Source: Candidatus Anammoxibacter sp. | GTDB lineage: Bacteria; Planctomycetota; Brocadiia; Brocadiales; Anammoxibacteraceae | Assembly: GCA_021777105.1 (NCBI GenBank) | Contig: JAIQZQ010000040.1 | Coordinates: 1 to 62,208, forward strand | Direction: 5' to 3' | Length of the DNA: 62,208 bases | Shown here: in pieces, positions 17,473-26,758 of the stretch | Layout: every line of letters begins with the position of its first letter | Position numbering within the stretch: the stretch's first letter is position 1 | The notes under the pieces: generated by a model | Seen by the model: the letters and a program-made list of their open reading frames with translations, nothing else | What the model was told of the DNA's origin: nothing | Database searches by the model: none | Position numbers and translations under genes: made by a program

Positions 17473-17550
17473 GCCAAAAATCGTAGATTTTTACAAAAAC
17501 TTTAGTTCACTTTAAACTTTAGATCACTTTAGTCACTTATTCGGTTTGAC
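17473..17550 (-). repeat. repeat family C, copy 1
   Basis: Read on the minus strand this is a run of TGA-N-CTAAAG units followed by TTTAG and a hairpin AAAAATC..GATTTTT. The same block is at 32045, 32186 and 33153, and partly at 45727. It begins only 13 bp after the stop of the RND adaptor gene, so it could act as a weak 3' hairpin there. Confidence 0.65.
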
Positions 17551-17563
17551 CAAATTAGCCGGT

Positions 17564-18640
17564 TTAATGCGCATTGTTTTGAACCATAACAGCCTGGCCC
17601 GGCCTGACGCGCTCATTTCCGCGAATAATTATATCCATATCCAGCTCAATCGGGCCGAACACTTCAATCAAATTGCCGTGCGCGCGGCCTGTTTTTACAG
17701 GCACGGGATTGGCGACACCGTTGTTTACCGCATAGATAAATCTTTGGTTATTCATCATTACAATAGCGTCTTTTGGGACAAGTTTTGAGACGGCTTCATT
17801 GCCGGAGCTAAAAGAAACGCGCGCCAAAAGCCCGCTCTTTATCTTTTTGCCGTCGTTCTTAAAACCAACTTTCACAGGCAATGTTCTGGCTTTTAAAGAG
17901 GCTTGCGGGATAACGGCAAGAACGGTTCCGTCAATAGACATGCCGGGAAACGCGTCTAACGTAATTTTCGCGGGATCGTTTTGATTTAGCGCCACAGCCA
18001 ACTGTTCAGGCACATACACAAGCGCATGCACCGAATCTAGATTAATAAGCTCGTAAACCGGCGCCCCTTTTAATCTCCACTCCCCAATCTCCGTATGTTT
18101 GGATATAATGTAGCCGTTAAACGGAGCCTTAATTTGCATATGCTCAAGATCATAAGCCAGTTTCTCAATCTTCGCCTTGTACTGTATCGTCTTCTCAGCC
18201 CAGGCGTCGCGTTCGGACTGGCTCTGCTGCAACTCTTCAATAGGAACCACGGATTTCTTGTAAAGATCGTCATACCGTATTGTCTGTTTAGTGGCATATT
18301 TCAAACGCGCCTCGCTCTCTTTTAACGCGGCTTCCGCCTCATGCAGCTGTATTTGCAACGACACCTGCTTCAAAACGGCAATAACATCGCCCTTTTTAAC
18401 AAAATCACCCTCCTCATACAGCAAATCAGCCACCAGGCCGGCGACCTCAGTAGCGACAAGGCTGCGTTGATCAGGTTCAACCGCGCCTACAAAAGTAACA
18501 GGCTCCTGAAACTGCATCTCAATAACCTTTTGGGTGGCAACAGGAGCCGGAGGTTGCTTATGCTGAGGATTACCGAATGAATATTTGCCGCAAACCAGCA
18601 ATATTGCAAATATTATTAATAAATTTGTAAACTGTTTCAT
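17564..18640 (-). CDS. RND adaptor (membrane fusion protein)
   Basis: A 358-residue periplasmic adaptor of the HlyD/AcrA family. A signal peptide (LLIIFAILLVCGKYSFG) is followed by the barrel-sandwich half-motif (VEPDQRSLVATEVAGLVADL, EGDFVKKGDVIAVL), a helical hairpin rich in Glu/Lys/Gln (about residues 105-170), and the second lipoyl half (IKAPFNGYIISKHTEIGEW). Beta-barrel and membrane-proximal segments complete it. It links the RND permease to an outer-membrane channel not encoded here. AAGGAAT precedes the ATG. It should once have been directly upstream of the permease. Confidence 0.92.
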   Translation of the reverse strand: MKQFTNLLIIFAILLVCGKYSFGNPQHKQPPAPVATQKVIEMQFQEPVTFVGAVEPDQRSLVATEVAGLVADLLYEEGDFVKKGDVIAVLKQVSLQIQLHEAEAALKESEARLKYATKQTIRYDDLYKKSVVPIEELQQSQSERDAWAEKTIQYKAKIEKLAYDLEHMQIKAPFNGYIISKHTEIGEWRLKGAPVYELINLDSVHALVYVPEQLAVALNQNDPAKITLDAFPGMSIDGTVLAVIPQASLKARTLPVKVGFKNDGKKIKSGLLARVSFSSGNEAVSKLVPKDAIVMMNNQRFIYAVNNGVANPVPVKTGRAHGNLIEVFGPIELDMDIIIRGNERVRPGQAVMVQNNAH

Positions 18641-18916
18641 AGTTATTCCTTTATAAAAAGACAGAATGTATCCGTAATCCCGCGTATTGCCGGTTCAAAT
18701 TATTGGTAGAATTATAGGAAAACAGAGGCGCGCATGTCAATTAATTATCACATATCTTTTCTAGTGAAAATTTTTTATCATCCAAGGGTTTAAAAGCAAG
18801 AAGAGCTTATCCACTGTTGCGCAACTGACAAGCGCGCGATATCCAGAAGCCGGTAGCCGGTAATTCAATAAAAATAACTTGTGCAAACGGCCCGACAAAT
18901 CGTACAATCAAAAAAA

Positions 18917-18932
18917 CAGCTATAAATAGCTG
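18917..18932. promoter_or_regulatory. palindrome upstream of higBA, possible operator
   Basis: CAGCTA-TAAA-TAGCTG is a perfect 6-bp inverted repeat 32 bp before the higB ATG and just before a TATAAT at 18936-18941. This is the position where HigA-type antitoxins bind to repress their own operon. Assignment as an operator is inference. Confidence 0.45.
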
Positions 18933-18964
18933 GAATATAATGATCTAAAATCGGATAATTATTA

Positions 18965-19252
18965 ATGCATGTAATTACCAAGAAAAGACTTGATGAGTTT
19001 AGCAAAATTCACCCCGATTCCCGCGCAGCGATTGAAACGTGGCACAGAATCATAAAAAACAATAGATTTAGATCATTTAATGAACTAAGAAAATATTTTC
19101 CCGACGCGGATATGGTTGGAAAACTGATAGTATTTAATATTGGAGGAAACAAAACGCGTTTGATTGCTTCAATTCATTTTAATCGAGGTAAACTTTTCAT
19201 AAGACAAGTTCTGACTCACGATGAATATGATAAAGGAAAATGGAGGGAATAA
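18965..19252 (+). CDS. higB: HigB toxin
   Basis: A 95-residue HigB-family (RelE/ParE fold) mRNA interferase. Recognisable blocks are FSKIHPDSRAAIETWHRIIK near the N-terminus, FRSFNELRKYFPDADMVG in the centre and VFNIGGNKTRLIASIHFNRG before the C-terminal THDEYDKGKW. In this family the toxin cuts ribosome-bound mRNA. It precedes the antitoxin, the usual reverse order for hig loci, with a 3-bp gap. Confidence 0.92.
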   Translation: MHVITKKRLDEFSKIHPDSRAAIETWHRIIKNNRFRSFNELRKYFPDADMVGKLIVFNIGGNKTRLIASIHFNRGKLFIRQVLTHDEYDKGKWRE

Positions 19253-19255
19253 ATC

Positions 19256-19660
19256 ATGATTACTTATAATGAGGAAAAAATATCCAGTCAATGGAGAACG
19301 TTCAAACCCTTGCTCTATGCGCCACAGACAGATACGGAATATGACAAATTAGCAAATTTTTTAGATTTCCTGATTGATGTAGTCGGCAATAACGAAAAAC
19401 ACCCTTTAGCATCCCTTTTAGACATAGCGGGATCATTAATAGAATCCTATGACAACGAACATTACCCATTTTCTGAAGGTAGCCCAATTGAAGCATTAAA
19501 ATATTTCATGGAAATACACAGCTTAACTCAAAACGACCTTCCAGAAATAGGCAATCCAGAAGTGGTATCTGAAATTATTGCAGAAAAACGCAGCTTAAAT
19601 ATTGACCAGATTCGCGAACTGGCAAAACGTTTCAATGTATCACCGGCAACTTTTATCTAA
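19256..19660 (+). CDS. higA: HigA antitoxin
   Basis: A 134-residue antitoxin. The N-terminal half is an extended helical region (EYDKLANFLDFLIDVVGNNE); the C-terminal half (about 78-134) is an XRE-type helix-turn-helix: LKYFMEIHSLTQNDLPEIGN, then SEIIAEKRSLNIDQIRELAK and RFNVSPATFI. It should neutralise HigB and repress the promoter through the palindrome upstream. A short out-of-frame continuation (NPITIEQAYYAKSIEREFAR) across the end of the gene may be the remnant of another toxin-antitoxin gene. Confidence 0.9.
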   Translation: MITYNEEKISSQWRTFKPLLYAPQTDTEYDKLANFLDFLIDVVGNNEKHPLASLLDIAGSLIESYDNEHYPFSEGSPIEALKYFMEIHSLTQNDLPEIGNPEVVSEIIAEKRSLNIDQIRELAKRFNVSPATFI

Positions 19661-19732
19661 CCCAATCACGATTGAACAGGCTTACTATGCAAAAAGCATA
19701 GAACGCGAATTTGCGCGGATTAAAAGATAATA

Positions 19733-19951
19733 ATGAAAGACTACTATATCAATCTGTTTTATAGTGATGAAAACGAAGGATATATCGCGAATATTCCAGA
19801 TTTAAAACATTGTTCAGCTTTTGGCTCTACACCGGAAGAAGCCCTTAAAGAGGCCTTAAAAGCGAAACGAGCTTGGATAGAAGCGGCAAAATCAAATAAC
19901 AAACCCGTGCCGGCCCCTCAATATCGCCCGGCGATTTACCAAATAGCGTAA
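19733..19951 (+). CDS. orphan HicB-like antitoxin
   Basis: A 72-residue protein of the HicB/UPF0150 type. It has the partial RNase H-like beta fold (YYINLFYSDENEGYIANIPD), the conserved AFGSTPEEALKEALKAKRAW stretch and a Pro-rich C-terminus. No HicA (small dsRBD-like protein with a catalytic His) is found beside it, so the toxin has been lost or the protein works alone. It follows higBA on the same strand. Confidence 0.8.
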   Translation: MKDYYINLFYSDENEGYIANIPDLKHCSAFGSTPEEALKEALKAKRAWIEAAKSNNKPVPAPQYRPAIYQIA

Positions 19952-20143
19952 AATCCTTTCAAAGCCGCAGACACGCGCATAAGATGGAAACCCACTTCAA
20001 ATCCGCAAAAATCTCCGATTTTTGTCCAACTGCCAACTGAGCGATGAAGCTCCATAAATTGAGCTATTTTAAAATTCATATAAGTAAATGTTTTCTTTGA
20101 AAACTAATTAATTTATAGACCTTGCTTTAATGGAGATAAAAAA

Positions 20144-22333
20144 ATGGAAAAGATTGCAGAAAAAAAAGATGGGCCGGCCATAAATATTGCATGGGCGGTA
20201 TTCATGATCTGTTTTGCCATGTTTCTTGCGTGTAAGGAGTTGAAAGCGGGCCAGACTAGTTATAAAAAATATATTAATCCCAAGGCCGACTCCGCGCTGC
20301 TCGTTAAAGCGGTTTTTGATAAGGCGTATGAACTTGGTTATATATATAACTTTACGATTGAAAAGGTTCTAAAGGGCAAAACACCTTTGCTTGATCATGA
20401 GCAAGGCGGCCAATTAAATATTTCACTTTATGATAAAAAAAGCGGCTCTATAGCTGATGTTAAAAAGGTTTATTCAACTCCAAAATTGGCGGTAATAAAT
20501 TTAGTAAACTTAAAAACCAATATTGAAGACCTGATTGCGGGTGAAAACAGCGGCAATGAACCTAACATGTTGCCGTCATGCGTAATTGACAATGAGATGA
20601 ATATATGGAAATTGAAATCTTTTAAACTGGCTCCAATCCCGCCTGTAAAAAAATCGGACTTTATAAGTTGCGCGCAATACATTTATGATAATAGACTTGA
20701 ATACAGGCCGGAAAAACAGAGGGTTATAACCTGGTTGGGTTATTATTATGCCGCGTGGGAAGATGCCAAACAATTTCAGAAATTAATTGGAAATTTAGAA
20801 TTAAAATACAGATATGGCATTGCTTTGAAAATAGCTAAACATTTGGAGAAAGGGAATTATAAAGCGCAGGCTGAAACAACCCGCAAGTGGACATTGCAGA
20901 ATATGTCGCAAATAGGCGCAGGAAATAAAACATCCGAGAAGGCCGCAAATGTTGAGATAAAGATTGCGGGGCTCCGAGGGCTTGCAGAGGAGTATTATTA
21001 CATAGGTGAACACAAAAAATGCGCTAAATTAATAGACGAATTGATTGCTTTAATAACTCCATATGCGAATATGACCCTGCCTATTGATATGGGAGATATT
21101 GTAAAAACCGTGGAGCTTATGGGAAAAACAGGCAGATACCTGGAGGCGGCGGAATTCGCAACTAAATTTCCACGGAATAGTATGGATGCCGTAGATAAAT
21201 CGAATACTTTAATTGCGATTGCGGCTATTAACGATGAGTCAATGGTGGAGTGGAGTTTTAACCTAATGAAAGGCGCTGTATATAATCATAACAAAGCCGC
21301 ATTTTATGCCGCTTTTGGGAAACTTAATCTGGAGGCGGGAAAAACGGACACGGCTATGGGGTATTTTGGCAAAGCGCTTGAATCTGTATTAAACAGAAAA
21401 TTTATGATGGATGGGAAAGAGTATGAGATTTGGCCTAGATTTGAATTGGATCAAAAAATGGATGTGTTATGGGAATTGGCCTTGCATTATAAAAATCTAA
21501 ACGCTGCTGAAAAACAGAGTGAAACGTTAAAAAAATATTTGAGTTGCGTTGAATCCGTTGAATTATCCTATGACAGGCTTGATTTATGGAAGAAATTTGC
21601 GTCGCAATTGATTGAACGGAAAAAGTATAGGGAAGTCCTAGATTCAGCGTCTTCCTGCGTCTTAATGGAAAGTTATGCATACTGTTATCTAGCCCTTATA
21701 CTCATTAAAGACGGTCAACTTAATCATAAAATCAATATTAACGGCAAGGAAGTATTAACGCTTGATTACCTTGAAGATCAATGCGATGAAGAGGGGCTTG
21801 TTATTATTGCTGAACAATATATTAGCGCGGGCGAGCGCAAAAGGGCTTATGTGGCATTGGAAAAGGCGTTAATAAAAATAAAAGCGGCCCCGTCTTTTAT
21901 GCTTATGAAAGACGGGTGTCTGGTTGCAGCTTCGTTTATTTATGCGGGAGTTGAGGACTATGATAACGCTAATTCCGTTATTGCTTTGATAAGCGATAAA
22001 GAGGAGAAGAAGTTGGCAAAATTAAAAATAAAAAAACGTGAAACTGATTATATACCTTTAAGTATGCAAACTTATAAGCACAGTATACAGGATAACGACT
22101 TAATAGTGTTCCAGGAGCTTACAAACGACTATTATAGTGATATAACTGTTGCGCGGGAATTGATTGAGGCTAAAAGATATACGGAAACTTTGCAAAACAT
22201 AAATAGAACTAATAATCCTGAAACAGCCGCAAAATTACTTGTAGAACTTGGCATGGCGTATAACAAAGACGGCTTAAAACCGGGTAAAGAAGAGAAGCGA
22301 ATATTGAAGAGAATAACGAAAAAGAAGTTTTAA
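20144..22333 (+). CDS. large envelope protein with helical repeats, function unknown
   Basis: A 729-residue protein with an N-terminal hydrophobic segment (AWAVFMICFAMFLACKEL), suggesting export or anchoring. The rest is strongly helical, with repeated two-helix patterns of TPR/Sel1 spacing, for instance AAFYAAFGKLNLEAGKTDTA, AEEYYYIGEHKKCAKLIDEL and YISAGERKRAYVALEKAL. I recognise no catalytic motif. It probably acts as a scaffold or protein-interaction factor at the cell envelope. It converges with the deacetylase gene, with a 16-bp gap. Confidence 0.75.
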   Translation: MEKIAEKKDGPAINIAWAVFMICFAMFLACKELKAGQTSYKKYINPKADSALLVKAVFDKAYELGYIYNFTIEKVLKGKTPLLDHEQGGQLNISLYDKKSGSIADVKKVYSTPKLAVINLVNLKTNIEDLIAGENSGNEPNMLPSCVIDNEMNIWKLKSFKLAPIPPVKKSDFISCAQYIYDNRLEYRPEKQRVITWLGYYYAAWEDAKQFQKLIGNLELKYRYGIALKIAKHLEKGNYKAQAETTRKWTLQNMSQIGAGNKTSEKAANVEIKIAGLRGLAEEYYYIGEHKKCAKLIDELIALITPYANMTLPIDMGDIVKTVELMGKTGRYLEAAEFATKFPRNSMDAVDKSNTLIAIAAINDESMVEWSFNLMKGAVYNHNKAAFYAAFGKLNLEAGKTDTAMGYFGKALESVLNRKFMMDGKEYEIWPRFELDQKMDVLWELALHYKNLNAAEKQSETLKKYLSCVESVELSYDRLDLWKKFASQLIERKKYREVLDSASSCVLMESYAYCYLALILIKDGQLNHKININGKEVLTLDYLEDQCDEEGLVIIAEQYISAGERKRAYVALEKALIKIKAAPSFMLMKDGCLVAASFIYAGVEDYDNANSVIALISDKEEKKLAKLKIKKRETDYIPLSMQTYKHSIQDNDLIVFQELTNDYYSDITVARELIEAKRYTETLQNINRTNNPETAAKLLVELGMAYNKDGLKPGKEEKRILKRITKKKF

Positions 22334-22349
22334 GAGATACGGCGCCCAA

Positions 22350-23108
22350 TCAGGCCTTATCTTGATTGCCAGGCCTAAGCATGCAATTGCCGGCAATAAA
22401 CTTTCGCATTTCCAATTCAGCTTTAAACTCTTTAAGGTCTTGGCAAAAGGTTGGCTCATATCGTTCAATTCTAAATGGATCAAACTTTGAGCTGTTTACA
22501 TCAACAAAAGTTCCAAACCCAAGGTCGTAGTATTCGGCGGTTATATCGCATACCGTCTGATTATGGTGGCCTCCGGGATATGCCAGAGTCCGGATAGCAG
22601 CGCCCAATAAATCTTCAAGCGCAAGCTTTGAATCATGGAGTTCCGCTCTTATAGCATCACGGTCAAGCGCAGTCAATTGTTCATGCGAGCATGTGTGAGA
22701 ACCGAATGACACGCCGGAATCTTTCAATCCTTTGAGTTCATCTATATCTAAATGTGTATACCGCGAAGGAGCTGACGTATCCCACTTGTTCCAGCCGCCA
22801 ATATGATCAGTGATAATAAAGATAGTTGATTTTATATTCAAATCCTGAAGTATCGGCAACGCATGGACAAGGAAATCCTTGTATCCATCGTCAAAGGTTA
22901 TAACGACATACTTGTTTTCCAATAGCGATTCATTATTTAACTTAATAATAGCGTCTGCATGGATAGGTTTATAACCTTCAGACAGCAACATCTCCATTTG
23001 AGAACGGAAATTCGATGGGCTTATCCTGAAATAGCCGTCTATTTCATCATGCACATGGTGATAGTTTAGCGTAGGGATTTTTAAAAAGCGTTGATTACTG
23101 ATATTCAT
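22350..23108 (-). CDS. polysaccharide deacetylase (NodB domain)
   Basis: A 252-residue NodB-type carbohydrate esterase. The metal/catalytic motifs are present: VVITFDDGYKDF (motif 1, residues about 68-79), FGSHTCSHEQL (motif 2, H-x3-H) and AYPGGHHN (motif 3 region). It removes acetyl groups from N-acetylated sugars of peptidoglycan, capsule or exopolysaccharide. There is no signal peptide, so it may be cytoplasmic or act on a lipid-linked or nucleotide-linked precursor. It follows a glycosyltransferase-like gene on the same strand, 92 bp away, so the pair may modify a surface glycan. Confidence 0.9.
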   Translation of the reverse strand: MNISNQRFLKIPTLNYHHVHDEIDGYFRISPSNFRSQMEMLLSEGYKPIHADAIIKLNNESLLENKYVVITFDDGYKDFLVHALPILQDLNIKSTIFIITDHIGGWNKWDTSAPSRYTHLDIDELKGLKDSGVSFGSHTCSHEQLTALDRDAIRAELHDSKLALEDLLGAAIRTLAYPGGHHNQTVCDITAEYYDLGFGTFVDVNSSKFDPFRIERYEPTFCQDLKEFKAELEMRKFIAGNCMLRPGNQDKA

Positions 23109-23200
23109 TTAAGATAACTCAATTTCAAACTGGTTTTAAATAGATTTACGGTATCTATTTTGAGCGATTTACACACACCACCGGCCACGCGGCTCCCCCA

Positions 23201-24640
23201 TTATACGCATATGCAAGGAGGAAGCCCTTTTTGACCTGAATATTTTTCAATAACGATTTTATCGTCATTTGAAAAATAGAGAGGATGCCTGTTTGAGCCC
23301 GGCATACAGGCATTACGAAAACTTTCGACTGCTTCTTCCTTAGATTTAAAAATGCTGCCCCAAAAACGATAAAAGATCTTTTCCCCGTCAATTATGAATC
23401 CACAAACAATCACATAGATATCTCTTTCCTGTAATTTACGGATGAGCATACTGCGCAACAGGTAAATATTTACGCTATGAAACGGATATAAGCTTTTAAC
23501 TGTGTTAACAACATGTTTTGTTGTAAAATCCGGGTTGTCGCATACTCCATTTGTTGACTTCCGCCCTGAGTGTATAAAACTTTCCAGGTACAAAACAGAT
23601 TCCTCTAAGGCGCCTATTCCGCCATTATGAACTTTCTTCATCTCCGCGTGGTTAATGTTTAAGAACTTAGCGGCAGTTGCAACAGTGGCATTATCAGCAT
23701 CCGTATTAGATGTAGCTTGCACAAACTCAAGGCATTCATCAGGCAGGCTATCTATGTTAAAGAATCCCTCATAATAAAAACCAATAAAAGGAGTCTGCAA
23801 CGCGAAACATTCACTTATTTGCATAAATGCGCATTTGCCGACAGCAAGTTTCGACAACTCTAAAAAGCCGAACAATATATCATCAATAGGCGGCGCTACA
23901 ACTAATATCCTGTCTTTATAAACTACTGATAGTTTGCGGATGCGCGATTTGCATTTTTTAGGATTTTGGGAGATAAACAAGACATGAAGGCTGGGATCAT
24001 TTAACTTTAACAACAATGATTCCGCTAACATTTCCACACGGTCGTCATACGCTAATACAGTTACAAGCTTGCTAATATTTAAACCAAAATTATCATTAAG
24101 TATATTCCTCGCTTTTTCCGGCGAGGCTCTTATAAATGGCGGCACCTGACACAAATAATCCGGCGGAGAGTTTAAATGAAAACTGCTTAATCCGGTCAAT
24201 ATGATGCCGTCCGCCATTGGCCCGTAAATTTCGCAAAAATAATCAGCAAATCCGCTATAGTACGCATTATCAACAAAAACTACGGGTATCTCCAGCTCAA
24301 CCGCGCACAATGTATATTCTAACAGTGTTCCGGCTAAAGGGGCTTCCCCTATAACAACCATATCAGGAGATAGATCGTTTATTAAATTTAGCAGCAGCTT
24401 TTTGTTATTATCATCATGTTCTTCCACTGACATATCAACTGGGAAATCAATAAAACAGATGCGCTCTTTTGCTAATACGGTTAGCTCGTCCTGATATGAA
24501 CTGTGCCCAGCGCAAAACATAACCACTTCGTGCCCGCTGTTACACAATTCTAAAGCCACGCGTAAACCGCGCTTATAGACGCCTATAAGAGCGTGCTGTC
24601 CGGGATCGCCGAAACAATAAGCAACTATTACAACTTTCAT
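23201..24640 (-). CDS. GT-B-like glycosyltransferase
   Basis: A 479-residue protein beginning MKVVIVAYCFGDPGQHALIG and resembling GT-B glycosyltransferases of the MurG/UGT type. An N-terminal Rossmann-like half (GHEVVMFCAG; PDMVVIGEAPLAGTLLEYT; IPVVFVDNAYYSG) is followed by a second half with LHVLFISQNPKK, SKLAVGKCAFMQISECFALQ and TPFIGFYYEGFF at the place of the nucleotide-sugar site. About 120 further residues carry no motif that I recognise. It probably adds a sugar to a lipid or protein; the donor and acceptor are unknown. It lies upstream of the deacetylase gene. Confidence 0.7.
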   Translation of the reverse strand: MKVVIVAYCFGDPGQHALIGVYKRGLRVALELCNSGHEVVMFCAGHSSYQDELTVLAKERICFIDFPVDMSVEEHDDNNKKLLLNLINDLSPDMVVIGEAPLAGTLLEYTLCAVELEIPVVFVDNAYYSGFADYFCEIYGPMADGIILTGLSSFHLNSPPDYLCQVPPFIRASPEKARNILNDNFGLNISKLVTVLAYDDRVEMLAESLLLKLNDPSLHVLFISQNPKKCKSRIRKLSVVYKDRILVVAPPIDDILFGFLELSKLAVGKCAFMQISECFALQTPFIGFYYEGFFNIDSLPDECLEFVQATSNTDADNATVATAAKFLNINHAEMKKVHNGGIGALEESVLYLESFIHSGRKSTNGVCDNPDFTTKHVVNTVKSLYPFHSVNIYLLRSMLIRKLQERDIYVIVCGFIIDGEKIFYRFWGSIFKSKEEAVESFRNACMPGSNRHPLYFSNDDKIVIEKYSGQKGLPPCICV

Positions 24641-25116
24641 AAAAAGATCGCGTCCCTAAATTAAAAAGCTATAAAAAGATAAATTCCGCCTGAAAACATA
24701 ACTACGAGCATATTAAAAACACATCTTTCAGTTGTATTTTCAATACTTAAGCGCATTTTTTTAAAGAATTCATTATACAAGGTATAATAATATTGTCAAC
24801 AGTTACAGACCGACAATAGGTATGATATCAATAAGCGCGTTCGGTCATCCTGCAAGTTGACGCAACGTTTTTTTTAATACAACCCTTTGTTATTCACTTG
24901 AATCAACATTGTTTTTCCGGTTTCAAAGCTCTGATTTGGGCGCAAGGAGTAAGGCTGCTTCAGTGTTTAACCTTTTATTTATACGGTCGGCCTTTGATTA
25001 AAATAGGGTTCTAAAAAACTTTTTCAAATCTCTAACTTCTGATATTTTCAATATTTACGGCACGCCAAATTCCATTTTGTGACAGATTTGTGACTGGGAT
25101 TTGTAAAATAGCGAAC
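24641..25116. other. intergenic, nothing recognised
   Basis: A 476-bp gap between divergent genes, AT-rich, with no open frame, repeat or terminator that I can support. Promoters for both sides are expected here. Confidence 0.4.
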
Positions 25117-25875
25117 ATGGAATATGTTGAAAAGAATATAACAACGGCAGATTTAATTATAAACGCGGCAAAAGAGTTGGATATAAATACAAGGAACGCA
25201 AAATTACTCTCATTCTTCTGGGAGTATGACATAGCCGGGATAATGGAGTTATTAAAATCGTTTATAGATGAAAGTGGTAAAAAAGAAGCAAGATTGTTTT
25301 TTGAGAACAGCAAGGATGATATAAACAATTATAGATCATGTTTAGCCACATCAAGGCGCTTGTTTAACATGTTTGCGGATAAAATTATCGGTGAAACAAA
25401 AATTGCGATGGACAAAAACATGGGTGAAGAGAACATACGGGTGATGAAAAGACTTACTGCTGAAATCAAGGCTTCCGTGACTTCCGGAGCCATTTTCAGG
25501 ATAGTGATAGGCGGACACAGTTTTACAATTATTGCCCGTGAAAACAGGGCAGAGCTTATTCAAAGTTATGCCAACCGCTACCCTATAGGGGAAAGTCTTA
25601 ACTTGAACATGAGGTTTGACAATGATTCCGGCAAACTTAACGATTTGCTTGAAAGGCTTAAGGCTATTGTTTACGGCAATGAGAGAGGCCGCATAGGCTG
25701 CCAACGAGATATTTGCGGTTATGCATTTGAGGATGAATCAGACCCGTATCCGTTTAAAGACTTTAAATATGAATCCGCTTCTCTAAAAAATGCCACGGAT
25801 ATTAACGCAACAATTAAAAACCACTTAAAAAACCAGACGAAAACTTATGATGAGATAGTTGCGATGCTTAAATAG
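25117..25875 (+). CDS. hypothetical protein
   Basis: A 252-residue soluble protein from the ATG at 25117 (a GTG at 25090 is also in frame; neither has a clear RBS). The N-terminal half is helical. The C-terminal half contains RIVIGGHSFTIIARENRAEL, then IQSYANRYPIGESLN, a pattern of a His in a GGHSF turn followed by Gln-Ser that reminds me of papain-fold or related effector domains, though no catalytic Cys is obvious upstream. I do not assign a function. It converges with the VapC-type gene at 25965. Confidence 0.6.
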   Translation: MEYVEKNITTADLIINAAKELDINTRNAKLLSFFWEYDIAGIMELLKSFIDESGKKEARLFFENSKDDINNYRSCLATSRRLFNMFADKIIGETKIAMDKNMGEENIRVMKRLTAEIKASVTSGAIFRIVIGGHSFTIIARENRAELIQSYANRYPIGESLNLNMRFDNDSGKLNDLLERLKAIVYGNERGRIGCQRDICGYAFEDESDPYPFKDFKYESASLKNATDINATIKNHLKNQTKTYDEIVAMLK

Positions 25876-25964
25876 ATATTTGCGCAAAAAAATTTATGTC
25901 TAAAGAGATTAATGGATTTGATGTAATAGGCTGGCTATTTATAGCCTTTATAAAGAGATTATTA

Positions 25965-26375
25965 TCATTTTAGCAAAATTTGAAATGAAGCCTGTTCAAA
26001 ATGAGAATCATTAGTAAAAATCTCAGTCAAGCCAAAATCCTCCGCAACAACGATGCTAATACAATCAACAAGCCCCCACTCTTTATCTTTCATTTTTTTA
26101 TAACGTTCAAATCCACTATCCATTAATTCCTTATCAACATCAATATATATCCATTTATCAGATTGATAGATGCTCTCTACCATTTCTACGGCTGTTTTGC
26201 GAAACCTGAAACCACTAAATGTATTGCAAAATTCCACAACAACCAGGCTGGTGGTTATAAATTTTCTTTTGGCCTCTACATAAACGCTTTTTACTTCATG
26301 CGCTTTAACATGAAATAAATCACGCTGATTTCCAAGAGCAATCAATGCGGAAGTATCTACAAATACAGGTTTCAT
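25965..26375 (-). CDS. PIN-domain toxin (VapC-like)
   Basis: A 136-residue PIN-domain protein with the four acidic positions visible: VFVDTSALIALG, a Glu in TSLVVVEFCNTF, GLVDCISIVVAE and EIFTNDSHFEQ. It is a predicted metal-dependent RNase. Its ATG overlaps the stop of the upstream antitoxin-like gene by 4 bp. Confidence 0.87.
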   Translation of the reverse strand: MKPVFVDTSALIALGNQRDLFHVKAHEVKSVYVEAKRKFITTSLVVVEFCNTFSGFRFRKTAVEMVESIYQSDKWIYIDVDKELMDSGFERYKKMKDKEWGLVDCISIVVAEDFGLTEIFTNDSHFEQASFQILLK

Positions 26376-26623
26376 ATCTTCTTCTTAACGCCGTATAAAT
26401 AATGGTCATGATTAATAGATAAATCTTCAATTTCAGTGTCAACAGAAGGCAAGTCTATTGCAGGATTTGTCCAGGGGTCTATGCTTGGAGAGGGTTCAAC
26501 GGTTTTTGCTTCAATGATTTTAGTGTTTTTTGCATCTTCCGTAAAACTTGCTTCAATTTCATTAATCTTTTGCATAAGGCTTTCTTTTGACATATTGCTG
26601 GGCAATTCAATTGATATCTTCAT
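26372..26623 (-). CDS. antitoxin-like partner of PIN toxin
   Basis: An 83-residue protein. The N-terminus (KISIELPSNMSKESLMQKIN) could form a strand-helix dimerising unit; the C-terminal half is acidic and Pro-rich and probably unfolded until bound to the toxin. I do not recognise a named antitoxin family; the role rests on the 4-bp overlap with the PIN toxin gene. Confidence 0.65.
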   Translation of the reverse strand: MKISIELPSNMSKESLMQKINEIEASFTEDAKNTKIIEAKTVEPSPSIDPWTNPAIDLPSVDTEIEDLSINHDHYLYGVKKKI

Positions 26624-26758
26624 AATTCTTTTATCCTTTATGGTCTAATAATTGCATTTTTATATTATTTGAGGATGTGTTTAATTATAAAACTATATCT
26701 AAATAAAAAACAACTGTAAATTGCCTCTTTTGTGGAAGATGATGAGCTTCGTTCCACT

